From positions 2,072,957 through 2,136,956 of the forward strand of contig NZ_CM001436.1 in assembly GCF_000243255.1 (NCBI RefSeq): a stretch of DNA of 64,000 bases, read 5' to 3'. This document shows positions 44,113 to 54,421 of this stretch, piece after piece. The notes beneath the pieces were generated by a model, which saw nothing but the letters and a program-made list of their open reading frames with translations, did no database searches and was not told the origin of the DNA. How positions within the stretch are numbered: position 1 is the first letter of the stretch; each line of letters opens with the position of its first letter. The position numbers and the translations under genes are program-made. The DNA comes from Methanoplanus limicola DSM 2279 (GTDB lineage: Archaea > Halobacteriota > Methanomicrobia > Methanomicrobiales > Methanomicrobiaceae).

Positions 44113-45609
44113 ATGGAAAATTCTCCCGGAATTTCGGGAGGCAAAGGTTATGGCCTCCTGATTTTCTCCATATCCCTTGCAGCTTTTATGTCATCCCTTG
44201 ACGGGACCATAGTAAATATTGCACTCCCAACGATATCCAGCTCTTTTGGTATATCCTCAAGTTCTGTGAGCTGGGTTGCTACTGCATACCTCCTTGTAAT
44301 GGCAGGATGTGTACTGATATTTGGGAAAATATCAGATGTAATCGGCTTTAAAAGGGTTTTTTTATCCGGATTCATAATCTTTACAATAGGATCTTTTGCC
44401 TGCGCTCTTCTGCCTGATATTTTTGGCTCGTTTCTGACTCTCGTTGGTTCGAGGGTATTTCAGGCGATAGGGGGAGCCATGATAACCGCAATTGCACCTG
44501 CTATGATAACTGCCTACATACCGATGCAGCAGAAAGGAAAAGCGATGGGCATTATAATGACCATTGCAGCTCTCGGAACAGCTCTTGGCCCGACTGTCGG
44601 AGGTGTACTGACGCAGTACCTCTCATGGCACTGGATATTTCTGATCAATGTTCCGGTGGGGATTGCAGCAGTCATAATCGGAATAAAGGCAATACCGGCC
44701 CATGTCAGCAACGGTTCAACACTTGACAACTTTGACAGAGCCGGGGCGGCTCTCATATTCACCGGACTTGCAACCCTTCTCTTTGCAGTATCTGAAGGTC
44801 AGGATCTTGGCTGGACATCACTTCCAATACTGGTATCTCTCGCAATTGCAGTATTCTCCATTGCACTTTTTATACGTCATGAATTAAGTTCATCAGATCC
44901 TCTGCTTGAACTGAGACTCTTTAAGAAGAAGAACTTCCTCTTCTCAAACCTGATTATGTGCCTTGTATTCCTGAGTTTTGCCGGAATCAATTATCTCCTG
45001 CCGTTTTATCTCGAATATGTGCAGGGTTTTGACTCATCAACAGCAGGGCTTATAATTACATCACTCTCGTTTGCAATGATGTTTGCAGGAATTCTGGCAG
45101 GAATGCTTTACAATAAGACGGGAGGAAGATTACTCTGCATAGCCGCTTCACTTGCGATACTTGCAGGGTATTACCTGATGACAAAACTGCATGCAGATAC
45201 GTCAACGGGCTATGTCATTATCTGCCTCATACTGATAGGATTCGGACTTGGAATGATGGTGACTCCTGTATCAAGTATGATCTTAAATTCGGTCGGCAAA
45301 AAATACCAGGGGATGGTCTCAAGCTTAACAAGCCTTGAGAGATTTGCACCTATGACGATAGGTATAGCAATATTCAACCTGATATTCCTCCAGGGAATAT
45401 CGCTTGTTGCAGCCCGGCAGAATGTAACATCACAGGCTCCGGTAAATATAAAAATGGAGGTTTTGTCTTCCGGATTTGACCTCGCCTTCTTTGGGGCTTT
45501 TGTTCTTGCAATAATTATTGTTATATTCTCATTTATTGCAAAAGATGAGATCCATCCTGATTATCTGGAAGATGATGGTAACAATGAGATCGCCGGCGGG
45601 ATGATCTAA
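44113..45609 (+). CDS. MFS drug exporter, DHA2 (EmrB/QacA, 14-helix) family
   Basis: 498 residues with about 14 hydrophobic helices. Motif A appears as FGKISDVIGFKRVF (about 72-85) and a motif C-like segment as IAALGTALGPTVGGVLTQYL (about 151-170), the antiporter signature of DHA proteins. The N-terminal SLDGTIVNIALPTISSSFGI is typical of DHA2. It would export hydrophobic compounds in exchange for protons. An AT-rich TTTATTTAAA element about 20-25 bases upstream looks like the promoter, giving a short leader. The substrate cannot be predicted. Confidence 0.92.
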   Translation: MENSPGISGGKGYGLLIFSISLAAFMSSLDGTIVNIALPTISSSFGISSSSVSWVATAYLLVMAGCVLIFGKISDVIGFKRVFLSGFIIFTIGSFACALLPDIFGSFLTLVGSRVFQAIGGAMITAIAPAMITAYIPMQQKGKAMGIIMTIAALGTALGPTVGGVLTQYLSWHWIFLINVPVGIAAVIIGIKAIPAHVSNGSTLDNFDRAGAALIFTGLATLLFAVSEGQDLGWTSLPILVSLAIAVFSIALFIRHELSSSDPLLELRLFKKKNFLFSNLIMCLVFLSFAGINYLLPFYLEYVQGFDSSTAGLIITSLSFAMMFAGILAGMLYNKTGGRLLCIAASLAILAGYYLMTKLHADTSTGYVIICLILIGFGLGMMVTPVSSMILNSVGKKYQGMVSSLTSLERFAPMTIGIAIFNLIFLQGISLVAARQNVTSQAPVNIKMEVLSSGFDLAFFGAFVLAIIIVIFSFIAKDEIHPDYLEDDGNNEIAGGMI

Positions 45610-45812
45610 AAAAAGAACACTTTTTTTTAAATCATATATTTTATCTTCAGAATTCTGATTAACCGGAATCTAGATATACATTGACAATATATTCCTGATC
45701 ATCACAAATCAATATCACTGATGATAATTTATACCGGAAGGTATGCGGGATTATTTTTTTGGCTAAGCAGCCTGTAAATATCTCAGAAATTATTGATTAC
45801 GGGGTGATTACT

Positions 45813-48800
45813 GTGAAATCTGCCTGCCTTGCTATTTTAATTATACTCCTCTTCTGTGCTGCCGCATCGGGAACCCAGAGTGAAGAAGAGTATATCTCTC
45901 AGGAAATATCCGGGAATGTAACACTGAATAATTTATCCGGAAAAATACCTCCGCCTGCTGCCGTTCTTCCTGCGAATGCCAGTGAAAGAGGAGAGGAACC
46001 GGATGTATCAGCCAATACTTCAGCTCCTTTTAGGACGCCTCTTCCGGATCCGGCTGAAAAATATGAAAATGAGGGAGAGGAAGTGCCTCTGCATGAAGAA
46101 GCAATTCTCATCGTGAGCAGCAGCAATACAAAACCATCTCCGGATGATTCAGAAGGCCGCCCACTCTATGCTCCTGAGAGCATAATCGTCCGTTATGTCC
46201 CGGAAACTGCATCTGACATGGCAGTGATGGCAGATACTGCCAACAGCCTGAGTGCAGCTTACCATACAACCCTCAGTCACGACTTCTCAGAAGACGGAAT
46301 TTCCGGCATGCAGCTCATAAATCTCCCCGAAGATCTCACAGTTCAGGAGGCAGTGGTTGCATATGAAAGCAGCCCGTATGTCCTATATGCCGAACCGGAC
46401 TACTACTGCTATGAAGACAAACTGCCCAATGACCCTGATTTCTCACGTCTGTGGGGCCTGAAAAATACCGGCCAGACTGTCAACGGACAGGCAGGAACTT
46501 CCGGCGCTGACATCTCAGCTTCTGAAGCCTGGGATATAACAACAGGATCAAAGGACGTTATAATTGCCGTCATTGATTCCGGTGTTTACATGCACCACCT
46601 TGATCTCGTGGACAATATGTGGAGAAACCGGAATGAAACAGCGGACGGTAAGGATACTGACGGAAACGGCTATATTGACGATCTCTATGGCTGGGATTTT
46701 TATCAGAATGACAATGATCCCGATGACGTTGACGGGCACGGCACCCACTGTGCCGGAACAGTTGCCGGGGTGGGGAACAATGAACTCGGTGTTGCCGGGG
46801 TTATGTGGACAGCAGAGATAATGCCGCTGAGATTTATGGGACCTTATGGCACAGGGAAGACTTCAGACGCAATAAAAGCCATAAACTATGCGAAGAACAA
46901 CGGTGCCTGTATAATAAGCAACTCCTGGGGGTCGCCGTCATATTCGCAGGCATTAAAAGATGACATAGACTCTTTCGCCGGATCTGTGATATGCTCTGCG
47001 GGAAACAGTGCAGCAGACACCGATACTTCCCCGAATTATCCTGCCACTTACAACAGCACAAATATTATTGCCGTTGCATCAACCGACAACAGAAACAGCC
47101 TCTCATATTTCTCAAACTATGGCTCTGCAACTGTGGATGTTGCCGCACCCGGGACGGGGATTTACAGTACAGGAGTTTATTATGACAGAAAGGAGATCTT
47201 CAGTGACAATTTTACTGACTTCAGTAACTGGTATAATTACGGCGTGTGGAAACCAAATACTTCTGTTTATCTCACCTCACCATCCTCAGCATATGCCGGC
47301 CCTCCGGGAAATGACACGAAATCATGGCTCGCTATGGTAAATAACCTTACACTGTCGGATTATCAGCTCCCTGAACTTACATTCAGCTGCAATTATTCAA
47401 TAGTGAACGGAAACAACACCCTTAATGTTTACACATCCTGCCCGGACAAGAGTGCATTTAATTTTGCTTATCAGATACAGGGCACATCTGAAGGTGGCTG
47501 GAAGACGGTTACAATAAACAAGGACCAGATCTTTAGTTCATACCAGGCAAATGGTTATTCTGTCATTCCGGGAGAGATCCGCTTTGCTTTTATTTTTATA
47601 AGGGATAATACATCATCACCGGATTATGCCTTTGTTGACGATATCAAAGTGACCAATGTCGCAAAGATACTTCCGGATTACAAATCAATGAACGGCACCT
47701 CGATGGCAGCCCCTCATGTATCCGGGCTTGCCGGGCTTATCAAAGCATATAATTCCTCCCTTTCCACCTCACAGGTCAGGGAGATTATCACCTCAAACAC
47801 AGATCCCCTCACTTCGCTTTCAGGAAAATGTATGACAGGCGGAAGAATAAACGCCTCAAAGGCGCTTTTAGCTCTGCACCTTAAAGCCGGAATTGAGGCT
47901 AATGTTACATCCGGAGATGTGCCGCTCACAGTCGGTTTCACAGACAACTCAACCGGAATAAATTATACATCGCTCTGGTCGTTTGGCGACGAAAACATCT
48001 CCACAGAGATAAATCCGGTTTACACATACACGGCAAACGGCACATACACTGTCAATCTGACAATATCCAATAAATACGGGGGAAATATCTCATCCGAAAC
48101 CGGCCTGATTAAAGTCGGCTCAGGAACAGAACCAACTCCCACGCCGACTGCAACTCCGACTGTAACACCGACAGCAACGCCTACACCATCTCCAACCCCC
48201 ACGCCAAAACCGGGTGAATATCCGGCTGCAAACATTGTATATCTCGGAACAGATACAGCCTCTCTTCACTGGGAGAACAGCAGCCCGTTTAGGAATACTC
48301 CGGATTATGGAGGATATAATTTAGTACGTGGTGCAACAACCCTTGCAACCGGAACAGGACTGTCATTCACTGACAAAAATGTCCCCGGAGGGCCGGGTTC
48401 TGATTACAATTACTATACTTATGCACGAAACATCTCAGGAAAGCCGGTCCTGCTCTATGTAACTCCGGTAAGTTTTGGAGAACAGGTTTACGGAACTATG
48501 CAGACCGATGATACCTGGGATAAAGCCGGCGGGGAAGTGCAGCTTACAGCCAATCTGAATCCAAACGGGCACAGACTTGAGATAAAGAATACCCGTGTGT
48601 ATTCCCCGGAATTACACTCAAAAAGGATCCTCGGAGCTACCAGCCTCACCCTGGATAATGTTCAGTTCAGCTATGTATCTCTTGATTTAAGCCCGATTGA
48701 TGATGAACGGGCGCTGATAACCACCGGAAATGTCGTATCAGACAGTTCTATTGAGGTTGCTGACAGCAATCTGGGGATATCCAATATCACAACATCTTCC

Positions 48801-51590
48801 TCATTAGAACTAACAGGTGAGAACAATCAGGTGCATTCAGGCAAAGGCACGATTATTATCAGAGGAAATGACAGCCTGATAAATGAATGTGAAGGAGATC
48901 TCTTTGTCAACGGGGACCGTGCTTATGTCATCTCATTTTCCGGAATGGCTGATATAAAAGGAAACCAAACAGATGTAAAGGGGTGCACAGGTGAAGGAGC
49001 CGCAGCAATAACGGTTACAGGAAGAGATGCAGTCATTGAGGATAACATCCTTAGAAATATCGGCCACTCTCTATATGACGAAAGATACGGCATCTGGCTC
49101 AGGGAAGGATCAGGCGGAATAATCAGGAATAATACTATCATAAATGTAACCGCATGGGCAGGCTGGGGTGATGGTATCAGGATAGGGGAGGCAGACAAAT
49201 CTCCTCTTGAGAACATAACAGTATCCGGCAACCACATTGACGGAGTTGAAGGTGCCGGAATCGGCATCTTATCAGGCAGTGAACAACTCACTGTAAGCGG
49301 GAACTTAGTCCGGAATATTACTCTTTACGGCATTGACTTTGGCATGGGTTCATTGTATCCGGCAGACACCTCATTCTTTGAGATTAACAGAAATGAGATT
49401 CACAGTTCAAAAGATAATTCAGGGACATACGGTATGTATCTCTCCGGAAATAACGGCCATATCGAAGAGAATAACCTCTCAGGTTTCATCTGTGCACTTC
49501 GTCTTTCAGGTGACAGCTTTGAGGTTAAAAACAACAGCATCTCTGATATAAGAGGAGCAGGAGGTCTTTACGGTGCTGAAGCCGCTGTGGCTGTTTACGG
49601 CGATGAAAATGTAATCAGTGATAACAGGATCTCCGGATATACCGGTGTTGAGGACAGGGGGCTTCAGTACGGCATACGCCTTGACGGCAGTGACGGGAAT
49701 CTCTTAAACAATACTGTGAGCAATTACTTCTCCGGGCTTGATATAATCGGGAATAATCACAATGTCACCGGAAATACCTTAAACGGCATATCCGGAAGCA
49801 CCCTTAATCATCACGTGGTCAACTTTTCGGCTGAAAACTCGCTCTTTGAGGGCAATACAATCATAAACACAACCCAGAAGACCTGGGCAAGAGGAGTTGT
49901 TTATTCCACAAACTGCAGCGGGAACGTATTCTCGAAAAACCTGATTGATACGGGTGATAACGGGTTTTATATCACTAAGATCAAAAACGGGACAGTATTC
50001 AGTGAGAATATTTTAACAAACATCACTTCGTCAGGGATCTATGCAGGAGAAGTCTCAGGCGGGGACCCGGCTACATCTGCCGGCTATTCAGACATGCAGA
50101 TACTCAACAACACATTTGCAGGTATGAGTGCACAGGGTGGAAGCGGGGTCTATATCGACCGGATTTATGGCTCATCGATCGCCGGAAACAATATCACAGA
50201 CTGCTGTTACGGCATAGATATGTGGCCATATACAAAGGAGAGCATAATTTCGGATAACTTAATAATCAACGGTTCAGAGGGCATAAGGCTCAGGGGGACA
50301 GGTGATCTTGCCACCGGAAACACTATCCTGAATTATTCCGGAAAGGGGATTTACCTGTACAACCCGTCCAAAACCATCCTCAGGAACAATACAATTCTGC
50401 ATGGGATAGGCGGAAATCCGGCTGCAATATATGCTGAGACCTACACCGAAAATTCATACAGAATTGAGAGCAGCACAATCGGCGATATGGTGAACCTGAC
50501 AACCTTCTCTATTGAAGAGAGCAGCAACGGTCTTGTTATAAAGCCTGTCAAGGCTCCACCAGAGCCACCCAAATCACCGGAATATCCATACAGCCCTGTA
50601 TCTGTGGGCTGCCGGGCCGATATAAATACTTTTAACAGTTACAGGAGCAACCCTTTCAGCTTCAACCTTACCTTCCATTACGCCCCGGAATCATTAAAAG
50701 ACATTCCTGAGGAGAGTATTTCTGTCTGGAAATACAATGGCAGCCATTGGTACGGAGGCAATGAAACCCCTTCATGGAATGGTTCACGCTGGCTCAATAA
50801 AGCAGACCATGAGGTGGGCGTTACAGTAATCTCTCTTCCGGCTTATTCAGCAGAACCCGTAATATTTGCTCCTCTTGCTGAAACTCTAAAGGCCGACTTC
50901 TCCGCAGAACCAAGAGAAGGAACAGTGCCGGTGAGGGTTAGCTTTACGGACCTCTCAGCAGGCGACCCTGATAAATGGTCATGGTCGTTTGGTGACGGAG
51001 ATGTAAGCAGTGAGGAAGGTCCGGTTCATACATACACCATGGGAGGAGACTACACTGTAAGTCTTACAGTCTCAAAGGACGGCAGAAATAACACGGCAGT
51101 TAAGGAGAATTATATTACAGTTGAGAACCACCCTCCTGAACTCTCCGGAATAGCCCCGCTGTACGGTTACAGCAATGGGTCATTAATAAATGCCTTACTG
51201 AACGGGAGCGGGTTTATTGCAGGTGCTGAAGTAACCCTTACAAAGACCGGATTTCCGGATATGAAAGCCTCAAATGTAACTGTAATAACACCTTCAGTGA
51301 TAAACTGCACATTAGACCTTCATGGCGCTGAACCTGGTCAGTGGACTGTGAAGACTTCAAATTATGACGGAAAATCTGCATCATTAAAAGACGGATTTAT
51401 TGTCCGGCCACGTGGTGATTTCAACGGCAATGGATTTGTGGATATAGGTGATGTCTCAAAGGTTGCATATATGGTAGCAGGAAAAGAGCCTGAAGACCCT
51501 GAGGCTGACTTTTACGGGGACGGAAATGTCGATGTAGGCGATGCAGCAAGGATTGCATGGTACTTCACCGGAAAGTTGCCCGGTCTCTGA
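45813..51590 (+). CDS. Giant secreted subtilase with PKD, beta-helix and dockerin domains
   Basis: GTG 45813 is preferred to the TTG at 45759: GGGGTGAT lies just before it, and a clean signal peptide follows (SACLAILIILLFCAAASG). About 1,925 residues. A propeptide (YVPETASDMA...LYAEPDY) precedes a subtilisin domain with Asp (AVIDSG, codon 46575), His (GHGTHC, codon 46737) and Ser (GTSMAAPH, codon 47700). About 170 residues, strand-rich and beta-sandwich-like, are inserted just before the Ser region. Then come PKD 1, a Thr/Pro linker (48127-48220), about 750 residues of right-handed beta-helix (NosD-like), a shared archaeal surface module, PKD 2, an IPT-like domain and a C-terminal dockerin-like pair (DFNGNGFVDIGDV; DFYGDGNVDVGDA). 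Likely cell-surface or secreted protease. Confidence 0.92.
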   Translation: MKSACLAILIILLFCAAASGTQSEEEYISQEISGNVTLNNLSGKIPPPAAVLPANASERGEEPDVSANTSAPFRTPLPDPAEKYENEGEEVPLHEEAILIVSSSNTKPSPDDSEGRPLYAPESIIVRYVPETASDMAVMADTANSLSAAYHTTLSHDFSEDGISGMQLINLPEDLTVQEAVVAYESSPYVLYAEPDYYCYEDKLPNDPDFSRLWGLKNTGQTVNGQAGTSGADISASEAWDITTGSKDVIIAVIDSGVYMHHLDLVDNMWRNRNETADGKDTDGNGYIDDLYGWDFYQNDNDPDDVDGHGTHCAGTVAGVGNNELGVAGVMWTAEIMPLRFMGPYGTGKTSDAIKAINYAKNNGACIISNSWGSPSYSQALKDDIDSFAGSVICSAGNSAADTDTSPNYPATYNSTNIIAVASTDNRNSLSYFSNYGSATVDVAAPGTGIYSTGVYYDRKEIFSDNFTDFSNWYNYGVWKPNTSVYLTSPSSAYAGPPGNDTKSWLAMVNNLTLSDYQLPELTFSCNYSIVNGNNTLNVYTSCPDKSAFNFAYQIQGTSEGGWKTVTINKDQIFSSYQANGYSVIPGEIRFAFIFIRDNTSSPDYAFVDDIKVTNVAKILPDYKSMNGTSMAAPHVSGLAGLIKAYNSSLSTSQVREIITSNTDPLTSLSGKCMTGGRINASKALLALHLKAGIEANVTSGDVPLTVGFTDNSTGINYTSLWSFGDENISTEINPVYTYTANGTYTVNLTISNKYGGNISSETGLIKVGSGTEPTPTPTATPTVTPTATPTPSPTPTPKPGEYPAANIVYLGTDTASLHWENSSPFRNTPDYGGYNLVRGATTLATGTGLSFTDKNVPGGPGSDYNYYTYARNISGKPVLLYVTPVSFGEQVYGTMQTDDTWDKAGGEVQLTANLNPNGHRLEIKNTRVYSPELHSKRILGATSLTLDNVQFSYVSLDLSPIDDERALITTGNVVSDSSIEVADSNLGISNITTSSSLELTGENNQVHSGKGTIIIRGNDSLINECEGDLFVNGDRAYVISFSGMADIKGNQTDVKGCTGEGAAAITVTGRDAVIEDNILRNIGHSLYDERYGIWLREGSGGIIRNNTIINVTAWAGWGDGIRIGEADKSPLENITVSGNHIDGVEGAGIGILSGSEQLTVSGNLVRNITLYGIDFGMGSLYPADTSFFEINRNEIHSSKDNSGTYGMYLSGNNGHIEENNLSGFICALRLSGDSFEVKNNSISDIRGAGGLYGAEAAVAVYGDENVISDNRISGYTGVEDRGLQYGIRLDGSDGNLLNNTVSNYFSGLDIIGNNHNVTGNTLNGISGSTLNHHVVNFSAENSLFEGNTIINTTQKTWARGVVYSTNCSGNVFSKNLIDTGDNGFYITKIKNGTVFSENILTNITSSGIYAGEVSGGDPATSAGYSDMQILNNTFAGMSAQGGSGVYIDRIYGSSIAGNNITDCCYGIDMWPYTKESIISDNLIINGSEGIRLRGTGDLATGNTILNYSGKGIYLYNPSKTILRNNTILHGIGGNPAAIYAETYTENSYRIESSTIGDMVNLTTFSIEESSNGLVIKPVKAPPEPPKSPEYPYSPVSVGCRADINTFNSYRSNPFSFNLTFHYAPESLKDIPEESISVWKYNGSHWYGGNETPSWNGSRWLNKADHEVGVTVISLPAYSAEPVIFAPLAETLKADFSAEPREGTVPVRVSFTDLSAGDPDKWSWSFGDGDVSSEEGPVHTYTMGGDYTVSLTVSKDGRNNTAVKENYITVENHPPELSGIAPLYGYSNGSLINALLNGSGFIAGAEVTLTKTGFPDMKASNVTVITPSVINCTLDLHGAEPGQWTVKTSNYDGKSASLKDGFIVRPRGDFNGNGFVDIGDVSKVAYMVAGKEPEDPEADFYGDGNVDVGDAARIAWYFTGKLPGL

Positions 51591-51684
51591 TTCAGCCGGA
51601 GAAAAACCCATATTTATATCCTTATGAGCTGTCTAAGCCGGATAAAATCTCTGTGCCGGAATAAATGTCCGGGTAAGAAAAGAA

Positions 51685-52434
51685 TTATATTTTTGTTTTC
51701 CGGAAGAGGAATGCTCCGAGAATTATCATTGCACCTGAGAATCCGAGCAGGACAGCAAGGCATACAAACGGATTTATCTGCGACACACCGTTAAGGCCAA
51801 ACCTTATCCCCTCAACACCGTATGTAAGCGGATCAAAGAGCGTCAGTGTCTTAAACGCCGGAGGAAGGCTGTCTATCGGAAACATTGCCCCTGAAAGTCC
51901 GAATATTGGAAAGATTATAAAGCTCATGATGAGCTGAAAACCGTTCATATCCTCCATCCTTGATGCAATCGCAATCCCAAGGGATGTAAAGCCAATTCCG
52001 ACCAGGGCCATAAATCCGAATGCGATAAACAGCCCGGCAATATTCGGTATTTCAAGCCCGATAAAGAGCGAGAGCACAAGAATAATTGTACCCTGTATAA
52101 TCGCCGTTGTTGCCCCGCCAAATGTCTGCCCCAGCATAATCTCCGTCCTTGAAATCGGAGCAACGAGAGTCTCTTTTAAAAATCCAAACTGCTTGTCCCA
52201 GATAATCTGGATTCCGGAGAATATTGATGTAAAGAGAACACTCATGGCCACAATTCCGGGGACGAGGAAGTCCACATAGTTCCCGCCGACACCCGAGATG
52301 TTCACAACCGAATTCAGCCCGAATCCAAGGATAATCAGGAAGAAGAGCGGCATCCCAAGGCTGCCTACAATCCTGCTCTTTGACCTCAGGTACCTTTTGA
52401 GGTTTCTGAGCCAGATAGTATAGATGACATCCAT
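51685..52434 (-). CDS. ABC-2-type transporter permease
   Basis: 249 residues with six hydrophobic helices. It contains the ABC-2 family segment LKETLVAPISRTEIMLGQTF and the late motif SGAMFPIDSLPPAFKTLTLF-DPLTY, as in DrrB/NodJ-like permeases. It is the membrane half of an exporter whose ATPase is encoded just upstream, with only two bases between the genes. Together with the PadR gene this forms a three-gene leftward operon. Confidence 0.92.
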   Translation of the reverse strand: MDVIYTIWLRNLKRYLRSKSRIVGSLGMPLFFLIILGFGLNSVVNISGVGGNYVDFLVPGIVAMSVLFTSIFSGIQIIWDKQFGFLKETLVAPISRTEIMLGQTFGGATTAIIQGTIILVLSLFIGLEIPNIAGLFIAFGFMALVGIGFTSLGIAIASRMEDMNGFQLIMSFIIFPIFGLSGAMFPIDSLPPAFKTLTLFDPLTYGVEGIRFGLNGVSQINPFVCLAVLLGFSGAMIILGAFLFRKTKI

Positions 52435-52436
52435 AA

Positions 52437-53420
52437 TCAGTGCCTCCCTGCCTTAAATGCCATCCGCATATGGTCCTTTGACCCTGCCTCCTCCTCGCGG
52501 ATAGACCTGCCGGTATAATGAAGAAATACATCCTCAAGTGTGGGTTTATGCACGGAAACCGAGGTAATCTTTATCTTTCTCTCAATCAGGATTTCGATCA
52601 TCTCTGAGAGGTGTTCTTCTGCGTCATGGACAGCTACAGAGAAAAAGCCGTCATAAAAATCTGTCTTCTCTATCCAGAGCCTCTCAATTCCGGACATTTT
52701 CCCGTTATAATCCGGCGATTTTACAGTTATAACATCCCCGCCTATCCTCTTTTTAAGGTTCTCCGGTGTATCAAGTGCAACAATTTTCCCTCTGTCGATT
52801 ATTCCGATTCTCCCGCAGAGCCTGTCAGCCTCATCCATGTAATGGGTGGTGATGATGACAGTTATCCTCATCTCCCGGCTCATTTTTTCGATATACTCCC
52901 AGAGATAGTTCCTTGTCTGTGGGTCAAGGCCAAGTGTCGGTTCATCGAGGAAGAGCACTTTCGGCCGGTGCAGAAGGCCCCTTGCAATCTCAAGCCGGCG
53001 CCTCATCCCGCCCGAAAAAGTCTTTACAATGTCATCTTTTCTCTCCCACAGGCCCACAAGCTCCAGCAGCTCTTTTATTCTTTCAAGCCGGATTTTTTTC
53101 TCAATCCTGTAAAGGCGCCCGTGAAAGTCCATGTTCTCCCATGCAGTAAGCTCTTCGTCAAGGCTCTGGTCCTGGAAAACAATCCCTATTGACTTTCTGA
53201 CACCGTCCTCATTCTTTTGGATGTCATAGCCGGCAATCTCCGCCTTTCCGGAAGTCGGGTTAAGCATTGTTGCAAGCATTGAGATTGTAGTTGTCTTGCC
53301 TGCACCGTTCGGCCCTAAAAGCCCGAAGATCTCACCTTCCTCTATATCAAAAGAGATACCGTCAACTGCTGTGAAATCGCCGAATTTTTTTGTGAGATTC
53401 TCAACATTCACTGCTGTCAT
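52437..53420 (-). CDS. ABC transporter ATP-binding protein, DrrA-like
   Basis: About 327 residues from ATG 53420 (MTAVNVENLTKKFGDFTAVD), which fits better than the upstream in-frame ATG at 53429. Walker A is LLGPNGAGKTTT, the signature FSGGMRRRLEIARGL, Walker B VLFLDEPTLGLDP and the switch His is in VIITTHYMDEADRL. The C-terminal extension (about 225-310, IERKIKITSVSVHKPTLEDV) is the DrrA-type regulatory domain of multidrug and antibiotic exporters. It overlaps the 3' end of the PadR gene by 20 bp. Confidence 0.95.
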   Translation of the reverse strand: MTAVNVENLTKKFGDFTAVDGISFDIEEGEIFGLLGPNGAGKTTTISMLATMLNPTSGKAEIAGYDIQKNEDGVRKSIGIVFQDQSLDEELTAWENMDFHGRLYRIEKKIRLERIKELLELVGLWERKDDIVKTFSGGMRRRLEIARGLLHRPKVLFLDEPTLGLDPQTRNYLWEYIEKMSREMRITVIITTHYMDEADRLCGRIGIIDRGKIVALDTPENLKKRIGGDVITVKSPDYNGKMSGIERLWIEKTDFYDGFFSVAVHDAEEHLSEMIEILIERKIKITSVSVHKPTLEDVFLHYTGRSIREEEAGSKDHMRMAFKAGRH

Positions 53421-53907
53421 CAGGTACAATCCTCCTTAATTCATCAAGGCATTTTTTTATCAGGAGGGCTGCCTCATCCTGTTTCTCATCCGGAATTTTA
53501 TCTGCCAGAAAATGCAGCTCATGCATATCTGCCATATAAGGGACATTTCCTTCACCAAATATCTCAAAGAGGAGGTCCCTGAAGACATACATCTTCTTCC
53601 TCTCCTCACGTTTCCGGTTCACAATATCCTCAAGCATCCTCACGCCTTCAGGAGTCAGCCGGTAGATATTTTTACCACGCTGTCCGGTCTCAGAAAGTTC
53701 AGTGAGGCCCTCATCCTCCATTTTTTTAAGCATTGGATATAATGTGCCCTTGCTTGGCACCCATGCCCCTTTTGTCTTTGCAGATATCTCCTTTAACAGT
53801 TCATAGCCGGATTTTGGCTCACTGTTGAGTGAATGCAGGATGTAAAGCTGGATCAAACCCCTGCCTCTGCCATTTTTTTTCCCGGTAAATTTCAGCGGTC
53901 CGCTCAT
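53401..53907 (-). CDS. PadR-family transcriptional repressor of the ABC exporter
   Basis: About 168 residues from ATG 53907. The PadR winged helix reads LIQLYILHSLNSEPKSGYEL, then GAWVPSKGTLYPMLKKMEDE and GLTELSETGQRGKNIYRLTP. A C-terminal helical dimerisation region follows. In-frame ATGs at 53958 and 53943 exist, but would add a non-conserved leader. PadR proteins repress exporter genes and release DNA when they bind a drug-like ligand. Here the regulator is the first gene of the operon it probably controls. Confidence 0.9.
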   Translation of the reverse strand: MSGPLKFTGKKNGRGRGLIQLYILHSLNSEPKSGYELLKEISAKTKGAWVPSKGTLYPMLKKMEDEGLTELSETGQRGKNIYRLTPEGVRMLEDIVNRKREERKKMYVFRDLLFEIFGEGNVPYMADMHELHFLADKIPDEKQDEAALLIKKCLDELRRIVPDDSSEC

Positions 53908-53952
53908 ATTATCGCCATCGAATGTATTCCTGATAAGAACCATACTATAGAA

Positions 53953-54022
53953 AACCATTCAGATTAAAACAGTTCTTAGTAGTACCATTGGGAGATATAA
54001 TATTTAAATCTGAACCATTCAG
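53953..54022 (-). promoter_or_regulatory. PadR-operon promoter with repeated GAATGGTT sites
   Basis: AACCATTCAG occurs at 53953-53962 and 54013-54022 (CTGAATGGTT on the coding strand), with further ACCAT words at about 53939 and 53992. A TATA-like TTTAAATATTATA (minus strand, about 53995-54008) lies between the two main sites. Autoregulation by PadR is inferred from the position. Confidence 0.4.
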
Positions 54023-54160
54023 CAGAAAAGCAGGAGTAATAATCAGAGATCGAAACTAAGGCTGAAGTCCGGATGTATATCAGCAGAGAGATATGCCGGT
54101 CTGAAATTGAGCAGAGAAAATCCGGAGATGTCTGCAGATGTTCACCGCGGAGAGGGAGAG

Positions 54161-54331
54161 ATTAGAGAGATTAGAGAGATTAGAGAGATTAGAGAGATTA
54201 GAGAGATTAGAGAGATTAGAGAGATTAGAGAGATTAGAGAGATTAGAGAGATTAGAGAGATTAGAGAGATTAGAGAGATTAGAGAGATTAGAGAGATTAG
54301 AGAGATTAGAGAGATTAGAGAGATTAGAGAG
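54161..54331. repeat. 9-bp tandem repeat ATTAGAGAG, nineteen perfect copies
   Basis: The array is 171 bp with no visible sequence variation, ending in a single-base variant (ATCAGATAAG). Two frames read through it as IRE or LER repeats, but these lack a credible start and context and are judged artefacts. It lies between the PadR operon promoter and the end of the response-regulator gene; the rest of the 460-bp gap (53959-54421) holds no gene. Confidence 0.97.
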
Positions 54332-54421
54332 ATCAGATAAGTTGGAGAGACAGAAGAAAAAAAAGAGGATATAAAAAAATCCAGAACCCTGATCTCTAAG
54401 ACCCGATTTATTAATATTCTT

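Noticed and set aside
45759-45812. TTG 45759 as start of the giant subtilase
   Set aside because: It would put 18 polar residues before the signal peptide; GTG 45813 has a strong GGGGTGAT site and starts the signal directly.
48020-48235. Gly/Val repeat frame opposite the subtilase gene
   Set aside because: It is the reverse strand of the Thr/Pro linker codons, not a protein.
54107-54374. Open frames giving IRE and LER repeats
   Set aside because: They exist only because the 9-bp repeat lacks stops in two frames; two overlapping frames cannot both be genes and neither has a supported start.
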